A DNA stretch of 64,000 nucleotides from an uncultured bacterium (lineage in GTDB: Bacteria; Bacillota; Clostridia; Lachnospirales; Lachnospiraceae): contig CAJMQE010000006.1 in assembly GCA_905215405.1 (NCBI GenBank), positions 1-64,000 on the forward strand, in the 5' to 3' direction. Shown here in pieces: positions 8,573 through 17,810 of this stretch. Each line of letters starts with the position of its first letter. The first letter of the stretch is position 1. The notes under the pieces are model-generated. The model made no database searches. It had not been told where the DNA came from and was given only the letters and a program-made list of their open reading frames with translations. A program made the translations under genes and the position numbers.

Positions 8573-9763
8573 TTAAACTTCTGCCATCAGTGCGATCCAT
8601 TTATTACAGTAAGCCGCATTTAATAAAATCCCATCAGTTGCTGCGTCTGATGGCAAGACTTTTGCATCTGTACCACAAAGTGCCGCTGTCACATCAAGAT
8701 AATTTACCTGATTTGCAGAAGCTACCTGTGCGATGACCTGATTCATCTTTTCGATCGTTGTCAGAAGTTTTCCACCCTGCCTGTCATTTGCTGCCTGCGT
8801 AACTGGGATAACACTTTCCAAATATATGCTGGCATCTGGCTGATAATTTCTGATCAGACTGATCAGATTTGAATATCCGGAAGATGCTTCACTTTCTGAA
8901 TAGCTTGCAACATCGTTGATCCCGATCTGAATAAATATTCTTGTAAATTTCTTGTTCTGCAATCCACTTACAATACTGCTATTTGCAACAGCATCACTTA
9001 CTTTAAGGTCTCCCTGAATCAAAAATGTAGCATCTGGCATGGAAATATTTTTTGCCAGTGTTTCCAGCCTGGAATCGCCGATAAAGCAATCATTCGCAAA
9101 AATCTGGTTATAATCCGTGCCAGTAGTTGCTGCCTGCGTTGCGGATTCTCCCAGTGCAGCTGCCACGATTTGACTTGATGTAGTCGAGCTGCCAGCTGCA
9201 GTACTTTCTGTCTGTGTCACACTTGAATAGGATTTTGCATTAGCGCCAAAATCCTGTGTCACATGCGTAGAAGCACTTTTCTGGCCCAGCACAGAGAACA
9301 TGCTGCCACCAAAAAGAAGCAACATAAAGATCACAAGTGTCAACAAAATCTTATCATTTGTCGTTGCACGTGCTAGTCTTCTCCGGCATCCATCACTGAT
9401 CACCTGTATTGCCTCAAGAATCACAATGAGAATTTTAACAAATATATTATTTTTTCGTCTCCGTCTTCTATATCTGGGTCTGCCTGCATGTCCTGTATTT
9501 CTGTTTCTGGATTGCGAACGGACTGTACGATCTGTACGTTCTCTATCTGTGCGTTCCATAGCTGCTCTTCTTTCCATTGAGGCTGGTCTTTCCGTCTGTC
9601 GTCTGGCTGACGGACTTTTTGTTCTTGTCCTGCTATTTCTTTTTGCATTATTTCGTGCTATATTCCCAGATGTTCTTTTCCCTGCGCTTTTCTTTCGTAC
9701 AGCAGACGTCTGTCCATTTCGCCTGCCAGACTGATTGGTACGTCGGTTATTCGTATTACTCAT
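8573..9763 (-). CDS. Membrane-anchored SGNH/GDSL-like protein with altered catalytic motif
   Basis: A 396-residue protein in three parts: an Arg/Asn/Ser-rich basic cytoplasmic tail (1-135), one membrane helix (about 138-160), a Ser/Thr-rich linker, and an extracytoplasmic SGNH-hydrolase-like domain (about 217-396). Block I is present as GDS (229-231) and block III as GIND (281-284). The last block reads DGIL (377-380), where active members have DGIH, so the catalytic histidine is replaced by Leu380. It may therefore be inactive, or use another residue. Its start codon overlaps the pdp stop (TAATG), so it is the third gene of the nucleoside operon, although no link to nucleosides is evident. 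Substrate unknown. Confidence 0.8.
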   Translation of the reverse strand: MSNTNNRRTNQSGRRNGQTSAVRKKSAGKRTSGNIARNNAKRNSRTRTKSPSARRQTERPASMERRAAMERTDRERTDRTVRSQSRNRNTGHAGRPRYRRRRRKNNIFVKILIVILEAIQVISDGCRRRLARATTNDKILLTLVIFMLLLFGGSMFSVLGQKSASTHVTQDFGANAKSYSSVTQTESTAAGSSTTSSQIVAAALGESATQAATTGTDYNQIFANDCFIGDSRLETLAKNISMPDATFLIQGDLKVSDAVANSSIVSGLQNKKFTRIFIQIGINDVASYSESEASSGYSNLISLIRNYQPDASIYLESVIPVTQAANDRQGGKLLTTIEKMNQVIAQVASANQVNYLDVTAALCGTDAKVLPSDAATDGILLNAAYCNKWIALMAEV

Positions 9764-11073
9764 TATTTAACAATTCCCTTTATAAATTTCTTACGTTCAA
9801 CAGGCTCTTCTGCGAACTGATAAATTCCTTCAAATCTCTTTTTTGCCTGACACAGACGTGAAGCATCATTAGCATACAGGGTCGCAATTACGTCCCCTTT
9901 TTTTACCTGATCTCCAACTTTTCTGTGGAGTACAATTCCCACTGCCGGATCAATTATGCTTTCCTTTGTCTCACGTCCACCGCCCATAATCAATGAAACA
10001 ATGCCAGCTTCTTCTGATTCAATATGACGAACATATCCATCCTGTGTGGCATACATCTGCTCTTTTAATTTAGCCTGTGGAAGCAGTTCCGGATGATAGA
10101 CCTGTTCACCTGATCCGCCCTGTGCTTCTACGAACTCTGCGAATTTAGCAAGTGCACTGCCATCGCGAATCGTACCGTAAAGAAGCTCTTCTGCCTCTTC
10201 TTCTGTTTTTGCACGGCCTGTTCCAATTAGCATATAAGTTCCGAGTACCACACATAAATCGAGCAGATCTTTAGATCCCTGCTCTGACTGTTTTAATGTT
10301 TCAATGGCCTCAACTACCTCGAGTGCATTTCCTATTGCAAATCCAAGTGGCTGATCCATATCCGTTACGACTGCCACCGTCTTTCTGCCAACGCCATCAC
10401 CGATCTTGACCATTTCCTTTGCCAGTGCAAATGCATCTTCTTCATTTTTCATAAATGCGCCACTGCCGGTCTTCACATCAAGAACAATTACGTCAGCACC
10501 AGCTGCTATCTTTTTACTCATGATACTGCTGGCGATCAGAGACATATTATCAACCGTTGCCGTTACGTCTCGTAAGGCATACAATTTCTTATCTGCAGGT
10601 GCCAGGTTTCCCGTCTGTCCTGTAATTGCGATCTTGATTCGGTTGACATTATCCGCGAACTGCTTTTCTGACATAGATGTTGAAAAACCTGTAAAGCTTT
10701 CAAGCTTATCAATTGTACCACCAGTATGTCCCAATCCACGTCCTGACATTTTCGCTACCGGTACTCCTAACGCAGCTACCATTGGTCCAAGTACAAGAGA
10801 TGTCTTATCGCCAACACCACCTGTACTGTGTTTATCCGCTTTGATTCCATGAATAGCTGAAAGATCAAGAACATCTCCACTTTCAGCCATTGCCATAGTA
10901 AGATCAAGTGTCTCCTGATCATTCATCCCCTTAAAGTAGATTGCCATCAGAAGTGCTGATGCCTGATAATCAGGAATAGAACCCTGTGTATATCCCTGTA
11001 CAAAAAATTGAATCTCTTCCTTTGATAATATCGATCCGTTTCGTTTCTTCATAATAATATCATACATTCTCAT
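9763..11073 (-). CDS. pdp: Pyrimidine-nucleoside phosphorylase
   Basis: About 436 residues. It splits uridine, deoxyuridine or thymidine with phosphate into the base and (deoxy)ribose 1-phosphate. Recognised by [13 protein letters not shown] and [18 protein letters not shown] in the phosphate/nucleoside-binding region and by the C-terminal alpha/beta domain. Length is typical. The frame opens at a GTG (11082), but that GTG is part of the GGGGTG ribosome binding site; the ATG at 11073 is the sensible start. It follows deoB after about 18 bases and shares a TAATG junction with the SGNH gene. Together with DeoB it feeds pentose from nucleosides into central metabolism. Confidence 0.95.
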   Translation of the reverse strand: MRMYDIIMKKRNGSILSKEEIQFFVQGYTQGSIPDYQASALLMAIYFKGMNDQETLDLTMAMAESGDVLDLSAIHGIKADKHSTGGVGDKTSLVLGPMVAALGVPVAKMSGRGLGHTGGTIDKLESFTGFSTSMSEKQFADNVNRIKIAITGQTGNLAPADKKLYALRDVTATVDNMSLIASSIMSKKIAAGADVIVLDVKTGSGAFMKNEEDAFALAKEMVKIGDGVGRKTVAVVTDMDQPLGFAIGNALEVVEAIETLKQSEQGSKDLLDLCVVLGTYMLIGTGRAKTEEEAEELLYGTIRDGSALAKFAEFVEAQGGSGEQVYHPELLPQAKLKEQMYATQDGYVRHIESEEAGIVSLIMGGGRETKESIIDPAVGIVLHRKVGDQVKKGDVIATLYANDASRLCQAKKRFEGIYQFAEEPVERKKFIKGIVK

Positions 11074-11091
11074 AACAATCACCCCAGCTAA

Positions 11092-12264
11092 TTATTTCGT
11101 AATTTTATTCAAAAAGCTTTCTCCAACTGATAATGGTTCAAGAGCAAACATCTCTGCAAGTGTCTGACCAATATTGGCATATGTTTTACCAGTACCGAGG
11201 TTGACATTCTGCTTTAATTCTTTTCCATATATAAGAAGTGGCACATATTCTCTTGAATGATCTGTACCCGGCATCGTCGGATCACATCCATGATCTGCTG
11301 TAATTACGAGCATATCATCATCGTTCATTGCAGCAAGGATTTCAGGCAGACGTGCATCAAATTCAGCCAGACCTTTCGCATATCCTTCTACATCGTTTCT
11401 GTGGCCCCATTTTGAATCAAATTCTACCAGGTTGGTAAAGATCAAGCCATGATTTTTCTTTTTCATATAATCCAGTGTCACATCAATGCCATGCTGATTA
11501 TCACGGGTATGAACTGCTTCCGTGATTCCCTCTTCTGCAAATATATCTTCAATTTTTCCAACACCAATTACATCAAGTCCATTATCTTTCATTCGATTCA
11601 GAAGGTTATCATATGGTGGTTTTAAAGAAAAATCTCTTCTATTAGAAGTTCTTTCATAGACACCATCTTTTCCAATAAATGGTCTGGCGATCACACGAGC
11701 CACTGCATCTTTTCCCTGCAAGATTTCTCTTGCAATTCGACAGATTCGATACTGTTCTTCAATTGGATACACATCCTCGTGGCAGGCAATCTGAAATACA
11801 CTGTCTGCAGAAGTATATACGATTGGATATTTCGTCTTCACATGTTCATCACCAAGCTGTTTGATAATTTCTGTTCCCGAAGCGGTGCAATTGCCAAGTA
11901 CGCCTTTCACACCAGTCTTCTCCATAAATTCTTTGATGATTCTTTCCGGAAATCCCTGTGGATAAGTTGGAAATGGATCACGGGAATATACTCCTGTCAT
12001 TTCCCAATGACCAGTTGTTGTATCCTTTCCATTGGAGATTTCTGCAAGTCTTCCATAAATTCCTTCTGGTTTTTCTGCTCTGTCAACATTTTTCATTCCA
12101 TCGATCATACCAAGTCCGAGTTTTACCATATTAGGTACTCTGAGTCCTCCGACTTTTGCTGATATATTTCCAATTGTGTTGCTTCCAACATCACCAAATT
12201 TATCTGCATCTGGCAGTTCACCCATGCCAACGCTGTCCAATACAATCCAAATTACTCTATTCAT
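11092..12264 (-). CDS. deoB: Phosphopentomutase
   Basis: A 390-residue metal-dependent mutase of the alkaline-phosphatase superfamily that converts (deoxy)ribose 1-phosphate to the 5-phosphate. Visible landmarks: N-terminal [13 protein letters not shown] with a metal-binding aspartate, DTTTGHWEM around the phosphorylated threonine, and [19 protein letters not shown] with the metal-binding Asp/His near the C-terminus. GGAGAAAG precedes the ATG. First gene of the operon deoB-pdp-SGNH. In Bacillus subtilis its orthologue (drm) lies next to xerD, as it nearly does here, with DAHP synthase inserted between. Confidence 0.97.
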   Translation of the reverse strand: MNRVIWIVLDSVGMGELPDADKFGDVGSNTIGNISAKVGGLRVPNMVKLGLGMIDGMKNVDRAEKPEGIYGRLAEISNGKDTTTGHWEMTGVYSRDPFPTYPQGFPERIIKEFMEKTGVKGVLGNCTASGTEIIKQLGDEHVKTKYPIVYTSADSVFQIACHEDVYPIEEQYRICRIAREILQGKDAVARVIARPFIGKDGVYERTSNRRDFSLKPPYDNLLNRMKDNGLDVIGVGKIEDIFAEEGITEAVHTRDNQHGIDVTLDYMKKKNHGLIFTNLVEFDSKWGHRNDVEGYAKGLAEFDARLPEILAAMNDDDMLVITADHGCDPTMPGTDHSREYVPLLIYGKELKQNVNLGTGKTYANIGQTLAEMFALEPLSVGESFLNKITK

Positions 12265-12336
12265 ATTCTTTCTCCATTTCTTTCATAAAAATCACCAAAA
12301 CCTGTCACGTACAAATCAAGCGTATATATATTCCTT

Positions 12337-12342
12337 ATTATA
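12337..12342 (-). promoter_or_regulatory. Extended -10 of the deoB promoter
   Basis: Minus-strand TATGCTATAAT is an extended -10 element about 70 bases before the deoB ATG. No good -35 is seen, as is common for extended -10 promoters. Confidence 0.5.
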
Positions 12343-12401
12343 GCATAAAAAGCATATTTCGCCTATGTCTTTTCGTATTTTTTCATGTGCACACTGCTAC
12401 G

Positions 12402-12439
12402 GTAAAGTAAATGTCAGTATTTGGCGCATTTTGCTTTAC
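12402..12439. promoter_or_regulatory. Dyad overlapping the -35 of the DAHP synthase promoter
   Basis: GTAAAG and AAATG on the left pair with CATTT and CTTTAC on the right, with small bulges. The right arm covers the -35 hexamer, so the element could be an operator for a repressor of the shikimate pathway. It could also be a chance hairpin. Confidence 0.35.
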
Positions 12440-12463
12440 TTTTTCAAACACTTATATTATAAT
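12435..12463 (+). promoter_or_regulatory. Promoter of DAHP synthase gene
   Basis: TTTACT (12435-12440), 17-base spacer, TATAAT (12458-12463). Start is expected near 12470, about 80 bases before the ATG. No T-box or Trp/Tyr leader is seen in that leader. Confidence 0.7.
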
Positions 12464-12549
12464 CTCACATATGTGTTTACAATTATTAATATAAATTTTT
12501 GATTAATATTTATGCACGATTGATACTATAGAAAGAAGGATGAAATACT

Positions 12550-13578
12550 ATGAGTTTTAATTTTGTGAAAAAGCTTCCAGTTCCAAAGGAAATCAAAGAA
12601 CAGTACCCTGTACCGACTGATGTCGCCGCTCTGAAGTTCGACAGAGATTCCATGATCAAAGATGTCATTACAGGTAAATCTGATAAATTCCTCGCTATTG
12701 TAGGTCCATGTTCTGCTGATAACGAAGATGCTGTAATGGATTATACTTTAAGACTTGCTAAAGTACAGGAAAAGATTGCGGATAAAGTCATTATCATCCC
12801 AAGAGTCTATACGAACAAGCCAAGAACGACCGGTGAAGGCTATAAAGGAATGCTCCACCAGCCTGATCCTGAAAAAGAACCCGATCTTTTAAAAGGCATT
12901 ATTGCAATTCGTAAAATGCATCTCGATATTATTAAAGAAACAGGCTTAACGACTGCAGACGAAATGCTTTACCCTGAAAATTACTGGTATCTTGCTGATC
13001 TGCTCTCCTATGTTGCCGTTGGTGCCCGCTCAGTTGAAGACCAGCAGCACCGACTGACTGTCAGTGGTATGGACGTTCCTGCAGGTATGAAGAATCCAAC
13101 CAGCGGTGATTTTTCAGTTATGCTGAACTCCGTAGTTGCAGCACAGGGCAATCATACATTTATCTATAGAGGTTGGGAAGTCAAAACACCTGGTAATGCT
13201 CTCGCACATACAATTCTGCGTGGTGCAGTCAACAAACATGGTCAGTGTATTCCAAACTATCATTACGAAGATCTTCAGAGACTTTTCCTAATGTACCAAA
13301 AACGGAACTTAAAAAATCCTGCTGTTATCGTTGATGCGAACCACAGCAATTCTGCAAAACAGTTCCATGAGCAGATTCGTATCGTAAAAGAAATCCTTCA
13401 CAGCTGCCGTCACTCAGATGATGTACGTAGTCTTGTAAAAGGCGTTATGATTGAAAGTTATATTGAAGAAGGAAATCAGAAGGTCGGCAACGGTGTTTAT
13501 GGACAGTCCATTACAGATCCATGTCTCGGCTGGGCTGATACAGAAAAGCTTCTTTACGACATTGCTGATTCTCTTTAA
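12550..13578 (+). CDS. aroF: 3-deoxy-7-phosphoheptulonate synthase (class I DAHP synthase)
   Basis: A 342-residue enzyme joining phosphoenolpyruvate and erythrose 4-phosphate in the first step of aromatic amino acid synthesis. The class I-alpha type (AroF/AroG/AroH of E. coli) is shown by IVGPCSADNEDA with the metal-ligand cysteine at 54, RVYTNKPRTTGEGYKG, GARSVEDQQHR, GMKNPTSGDF, DANHSNSAKQ and GVMIESYIEEG. Which E. coli paralogue it resembles in feedback control cannot be read from sequence alone, so the symbol is generic. Preceded by GAAGGA. Single-gene unit with its own promoter, ending at a long double hairpin. Confidence 0.93.
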   Translation: MSFNFVKKLPVPKEIKEQYPVPTDVAALKFDRDSMIKDVITGKSDKFLAIVGPCSADNEDAVMDYTLRLAKVQEKIADKVIIIPRVYTNKPRTTGEGYKGMLHQPDPEKEPDLLKGIIAIRKMHLDIIKETGLTTADEMLYPENYWYLADLLSYVAVGARSVEDQQHRLTVSGMDVPAGMKNPTSGDFSVMLNSVVAAQGNHTFIYRGWEVKTPGNALAHTILRGAVNKHGQCIPNYHYEDLQRLFLMYQKRNLKNPAVIVDANHSNSAKQFHEQIRIVKEILHSCRHSDDVRSLVKGVMIESYIEEGNQKVGNGVYGQSITDPCLGWADTEKLLYDIADSL

Positions 13579-13703
13579 AATTTATTTGTCCGTCAGATCA
13601 CTTAGCCCTTTACATGGCAAGCGACATTAAAAATATGTGTCTCTTACTGATAGATATGTTTTGACGTCTATTACAGTCTCATAGCTCATAATTAACGGAA
13701 ACC

Positions 13704-13793
13704 AAAAAGCACCCTATGCTTTTATGAATAGAATGCAATTGTCTGACAATTATCAGACAATTGCATTTAATTCAAAGCATAGAGTGCTTTTTT
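13704..13793. terminator. Two-tier palindromic terminator between aroF and the recombinase gene
   Basis: Outer arms of 19 bases (13704-13722 and 13774-13792) match at 18 positions and end in A and T runs. Nested inside are perfect 14-base arms ATGCAATTGTCTGA and TCAGACAATTGCAT (13733-13746, 13753-13766) around a 6-base loop. It can terminate both converging genes. The nested perfect inner palindrome is more than a terminator needs. Confidence 0.85.
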
Positions 13794-13840
13794 ATTCGAT
13801 ACTTTGGGGTTTCATTTGCATCAGACAACTTTTGAATCCT

Positions 13841-14728
13841 TTAGATTCTTGGATGACTATGCGTATATACTTCTCTTATTTTTTTGTTTGCAAGTTCTGC
13901 ATAAATATGTGTTGTTGTTGAAATATCAGAATGACCAAGCATTTCCTGTACAGATCGAAGATCTGCTCCATTTTGTACCATATGTGCTGCAAATGAATGT
14001 CGGAATGTATGCGGTGTGATTTCACTTTTGATACCTGATTTTTCTCCATATGCCTTAATGATCTTCCAAAATCCCTGTCGGCTCATAGATCCGCCAGAGC
14101 AATTGGTAAAGAGTAATTCTGTCTGTTTGTCCTTTATGAAATACTCTCTTGCATTCTGAAGATAATCCATAATTGCATTTTTCGCTGGGAGTCCAAATGG
14201 GATGATTCTTTCTTTTTCACCGTCAACACAGTTGATATAACCCATCTGCAGATTGACATCCTCGCTTCTGATATTGATCAGTTCTGAAGCTCTAATTCCT
14301 GTTGCATATAATAATTCCAGCATTGCGCGGTCACGAATTCCCTTTTTCGTTCTCAGGTCAGGCTGTGCAAGCAGTTTTTCAATTTCTTCTACTGATAATA
14401 TTCCAGGTGCTTTTTTAATTACACGAGGTGCCTTTAATACATCAGCAGGATCATTTTCAATTATTTTTTCTTTCATTAAATACATGAAAAAAGATTTGAT
14501 TGATGATATGTATCGTGAAATTGTAGCTGTTGACAGACTCATTCTGTCCAGATACAGCATATATGAATTCATCATGGTCTCATTCACTTTTGTCACATCA
14601 CAGATACCCTGCTCTGCAAAGTAATCTGCCATCTTATTCAAATCTCTTTTACATGATAGCTGTGTATTTTTACTGGCTTTTTTTACATCTCTTAAATATT
14701 CGAGATAACAATGTATGTATTCTCCCAT
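13841..14728 (-). CDS. xerD: Tyrosine recombinase, XerC/XerD family
   Basis: A 295-residue site-specific recombinase, the usual Xer length, with an N-terminal SAM-like DNA-binding domain and a C-terminal catalytic domain. All catalytic residues are visible: Arg146 (ATGIRASEL), Lys172, His240-x-x-Arg243 (TPHTFRHSF), His266 (LGHSD) and nucleophile Tyr276 (HIYAEL). The frame is open 75 bases further upstream, but AGAGGAAG stands 8 bases before the ATG at 14728, giving the standard start. In Bacillus subtilis xerD (ripX) sits between spoIIM and drm/deoB, the same neighbourhood as here. That makes chromosome dimer resolution at dif the likely role rather than mobile-element integration. Confidence 0.85.
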   Translation of the reverse strand: MGEYIHCYLEYLRDVKKASKNTQLSCKRDLNKMADYFAEQGICDVTKVNETMMNSYMLYLDRMSLSTATISRYISSIKSFFMYLMKEKIIENDPADVLKAPRVIKKAPGILSVEEIEKLLAQPDLRTKKGIRDRAMLELLYATGIRASELINIRSEDVNLQMGYINCVDGEKERIIPFGLPAKNAIMDYLQNAREYFIKDKQTELLFTNCSGGSMSRQGFWKIIKAYGEKSGIKSEITPHTFRHSFAAHMVQNGADLRSVQEMLGHSDISTTTHIYAELANKKIREVYTHSHPRI

Positions 14729-14881
14729 TCGTTCTTCCTCTGTCCGATAAATTTTACTATGTAAAACCCCATTGTAATTTTTATTCTCTAAAAATAGCGA
14801 CATTTGACATTATATAATGAATTTTATGTAAAAGCAATCTATTTTTTACATATTATGAAATTTACTGTAAAATCGCTGTAT

Positions 14882-15460
14882 TTACCAATAAAAGTTCGTA
14901 ATCATACTGGTCATAATGGCCGGATTTATAAATGCTTCTGCAATTGTTCCTGCAAACATGATAATACATGTGACAGGAAGCAGAACCCACATCGAAGGCC
15001 TTTTACCTTCTTCCTGATTTGCAGATATTTTTCTGACATTCAGCCATTTGATGATGATAAAGATACCAATGCCATAAAAAATGTACTGCGGAAATATTGA
15101 TACAATATAGAGCCATACGCCATAGATTCCATACTGCATTACCGCCATACTGATTATCAGGCCGATTCCAAGCCCGATATACACCATATAAAGCATGGCA
15201 ATCTGAATACTGATCGTCGTCAATCCAATTAAAAACAGGAAAATCACATCTTTAATACGGGATTTTAATACATACATCCACAGATTTTTATTGTCAATTG
15301 TTACAGACATATACCGTTCCATAAAATCTGCATTAAAAATATTCCAGTCACTGATATGCTTGACTCCTACAACATTTGCTATAATCGTGCCGGCAAGCAG
15401 TCCGACGAACATGGCAATCAGAAATCTTTTCTTGATCAGGGTTACTTTCAGCTGGTTCAT
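14882..15460 (-). CDS. spoIIM: Stage II sporulation protein M
   Basis: A 192-residue integral membrane protein of the SpoIIM family, with about five membrane segments: one at the N-terminus (residues 13-33), a cluster in the middle, and a last one near the C-terminus. In sporulating Firmicutes SpoIIM works with SpoIID and SpoIIP in the peptidoglycan-degrading complex that drives engulfment. Ribosome binding site GAGGAGGC. It lies between the large membrane protein and the recombinase gene, as part of a conserved nudF-spoIIM-xerD neighbourhood; fur, which sits here in Bacillus, is absent. Its presence suggests the organism forms spores. Confidence 0.9.
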   Translation of the reverse strand: MNQLKVTLIKKRFLIAMFVGLLAGTIIANVVGVKHISDWNIFNADFMERYMSVTIDNKNLWMYVLKSRIKDVIFLFLIGLTTISIQIAMLYMVYIGLGIGLIISMAVMQYGIYGVWLYIVSIFPQYIFYGIGIFIIIKWLNVRKISANQEEGKRPSMWVLLPVTCIIMFAGTIAEAFINPAIMTSMITNFYW

Positions 15461-15520
15461 ATAATAAGCCTCCTCTTTGCTTACAAGTTGTCTTATTCAT
15501 TATATGAACCCAGCCGATTA

Positions 15521-17665
15521 TTAATTCCAGAAACTAAAGAGTTGTGCCAGCTTATAGTAAAATCTCGTGTTATATTCGTTACTGTGACCGACTGTTCTTG
15601 TGATATCCGGTATATACTGCAAAAATGTCAGCGTTGTAGCAACTACACACCAGATCATACAAACGATCATCACCTTTTCAATCAGGCAACGCACTCTCAT
15701 GCTTTTCTCCCTATCATACATTCCATAGATCAGAAAGCACACCAGAAAAAGCATCTGACTTGCAAAATCGACGTTATAACGAAGTGCATGTCCGCTTTCC
15801 CAAGTCGCGATCAATATAATAAGCGGTACGAGAATACACGGAATCCCAAAAATGATTGTTTTTCTTATCAGTTGTCGAACATTCCATCTGCCTGTTGAAC
15901 ATTTTTTTCTGATTGTCCAAGGCAGCCCAAATAATACGCTCATTGGCAATACTCGGATAAACAGACCTGTCATAATCCCTGTATCGGAATAATATGCGCC
16001 ATTCAGGCCAAATACATCTTTGACACTGTGCATATATGGAAATGTACTATTAAATCTTGGAATGGAGAACAAAAAGCTCCAGACCGACAAAAATCCCAAT
16101 CTGAACGTAAATTCAGTATTGGTAAAATCATTAATTGTTAGCGAGTACTGAATTCCAAAATCAAATACCGATCCAAAACGCAGGGCATTGTACCCCATCT
16201 GTATCACTGCTAAAACAGCCAGTGGAAGCAATGATGCCAATAGATATGTGACCCGTTCCCTTTTTTCCATCTGTTTTCTGGTATCAACATATCCCATTCC
16301 CAGCATTAACACTTCTGCCGCTGCATAAAGAGCAAATGTTGGTCTGGAAAGTACTGCAATCCCCATACAAAGCGTTGAAAAAGCAATCGGCTTCCAATTG
16401 ATCCGGTCGCTGCTAAAAATCCCAGAGCGAAGAAATAACAACAGTGATAACGTATAGAACAGGAACCCGAAAGTCTCTGCATTTTCGTAAAACGACGGGC
16501 GAACCACACAAAACACTGCTCCTGAGGAGAACAGCATAATGATCAGTCCTGTCAGGAGCATGCCAAAATGCATATTTCTTATCCAGCGTTTAAAGATTTC
16601 CAGGTATGCCAATGCCAAAAAAACCGATCCTGCAACCGCACCAAGCAGGCATAGTACTGTTGTCGGAAAATAATACCCCGTAAGCATGTGATACGGTAAA
16701 AATACAAGCAATACCGGTGCAATACCATAGTAAGAATAATATTTGCCCTGATATAGCACATGATCCCATCTGTATTGTACTTTTGCTGCGACTCGCTGTG
16801 TTATATCATATGGATTATCCAACTCAAGAAGCTCTTGTGACGGCGTTCCATTCAAAGCAACGCTTCCATTCTCAAATGCATCCACCAACTCCTTAGATAC
16901 CTGATTTCCTGTCTCCGATGTAAGATCAGAGATATTGATTCCATCTGTATACAATGCAAATACAAGTACAAGAAAGATACTAAATGCAGCAATAATACCC
17001 CACAGGATATAGGATTGTCTAACATTATTCCTCTCATATTCAAGCTGCATTATTTTCGCATGGCTTAAAAGATAAAGACCTGTAAATGAAAGAAAGAGTA
17101 AGCTTATACGCAACAGGGATATATGGAGCGCAGGCATACGATTCAGTGTAATCCCTCGGAAGGATATTACATCCCCTTCACTTAGATTGAGCTCGAACTT
17201 CAAACTGCCCGCATTTCCAAAATAATTGCACTGCAGATATTTTGACGCCTCATCTTTATAAAGAAGATAAAAAGTCTTATTCGTACCAGCCACTCCTGAA
17301 TCAGCTACGCTGTAAGAATCTCGAGTAGTATCTGTATACCACATAGAGATATCTGTTTTAGCGGTTATTTGGGCTGTTTCCATATCAAAATAGACCATCT
17401 TTACCCGCTGGTCTACATTTTCATATTCGATTACAGGATTATTACTGGTGACCGTGTACCAGTCTCCAGTTCCACTATACTCCAGCCCATCCAGAACTGC
17501 CTCCGATGGTGCCAGTGTTTTCTTTGATGCAGATGAAGTACTGATAAAAGTTTTATAATTAAAAACAAAAATTTCCAACAGAATTACAATAATGGCCCAT
17601 ATCCAGATTGGGCGAGGTATCGTCCCAAGCCCAGGCCATCTTTTATGCATTTTATTATTATTCAT
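15521..17665 (-). CDS. Large multi-pass membrane protein, possible GT-C-like enzyme
   Basis: A 714-residue protein that I do not recognise with certainty. Visible architecture: a short basic N-terminus, a membrane helix (about 22-40), an extracytoplasmic domain of about 140 residues, a helix near 182-203, another soluble loop (about 245-300), then eight or more hydrophobic segments to the C-terminus. The loop-membrane junction has a Tyr-rich segment (YQGKYYSYYGIAPV) of a kind found in large membrane proteins annotated as possible glycosyltransferases. It interrupts the otherwise conserved Nudix-spoIIM pair. A role in cell-envelope polymer or protein glycosylation is a guess. Confidence 0.6.
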   Translation of the reverse strand: MNNNKMHKRWPGLGTIPRPIWIWAIIVILLEIFVFNYKTFISTSSASKKTLAPSEAVLDGLEYSGTGDWYTVTSNNPVIEYENVDQRVKMVYFDMETAQITAKTDISMWYTDTTRDSYSVADSGVAGTNKTFYLLYKDEASKYLQCNYFGNAGSLKFELNLSEGDVISFRGITLNRMPALHISLLRISLLFLSFTGLYLLSHAKIMQLEYERNNVRQSYILWGIIAAFSIFLVLVFALYTDGINISDLTSETGNQVSKELVDAFENGSVALNGTPSQELLELDNPYDITQRVAAKVQYRWDHVLYQGKYYSYYGIAPVLLVFLPYHMLTGYYFPTTVLCLLGAVAGSVFLALAYLEIFKRWIRNMHFGMLLTGLIIMLFSSGAVFCVVRPSFYENAETFGFLFYTLSLLLFLRSGIFSSDRINWKPIAFSTLCMGIAVLSRPTFALYAAAEVLMLGMGYVDTRKQMEKRERVTYLLASLLPLAVLAVIQMGYNALRFGSVFDFGIQYSLTINDFTNTEFTFRLGFLSVWSFLFSIPRFNSTFPYMHSVKDVFGLNGAYYSDTGIMTGLFIRVLPMSVLFGLPWTIRKKCSTGRWNVRQLIRKTIIFGIPCILVPLIILIATWESGHALRYNVDFASQMLFLVCFLIYGMYDREKSMRVRCLIEKVMIVCMIWCVVATTLTFLQYIPDITRTVGHSNEYNTRFYYKLAQLFSFWN

Positions 17666-17810
17666 AGATCTATTCCTTATGCCACCAGTAATATTTTCAT
17701 AGATTGCTGCAATGCAATCTGTAATAAAGCCGCCAAATTTTCCACCTCTGAATCAAATAGAATCTTTAATCATAGGGTAATCATTGGGACGATTTATTAT
17801 AAGTACCTAT

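Noticed and set aside
9300..9734. 144-codon plus-strand frame antisense to the SGNH gene
   Set aside because: Its Leu/Phe/Arg-rich composition arises from the complement of the Arg/Ser-rich tail; no ribosome binding site.
13841..14728. Recombinase gene considered as a phage or integrative-element integrase
   Set aside because: Length, neighbours (spoIIM, deoB as in Bacillus) and absence of other mobile genes or attachment repeats favour a chromosomal Xer protein.
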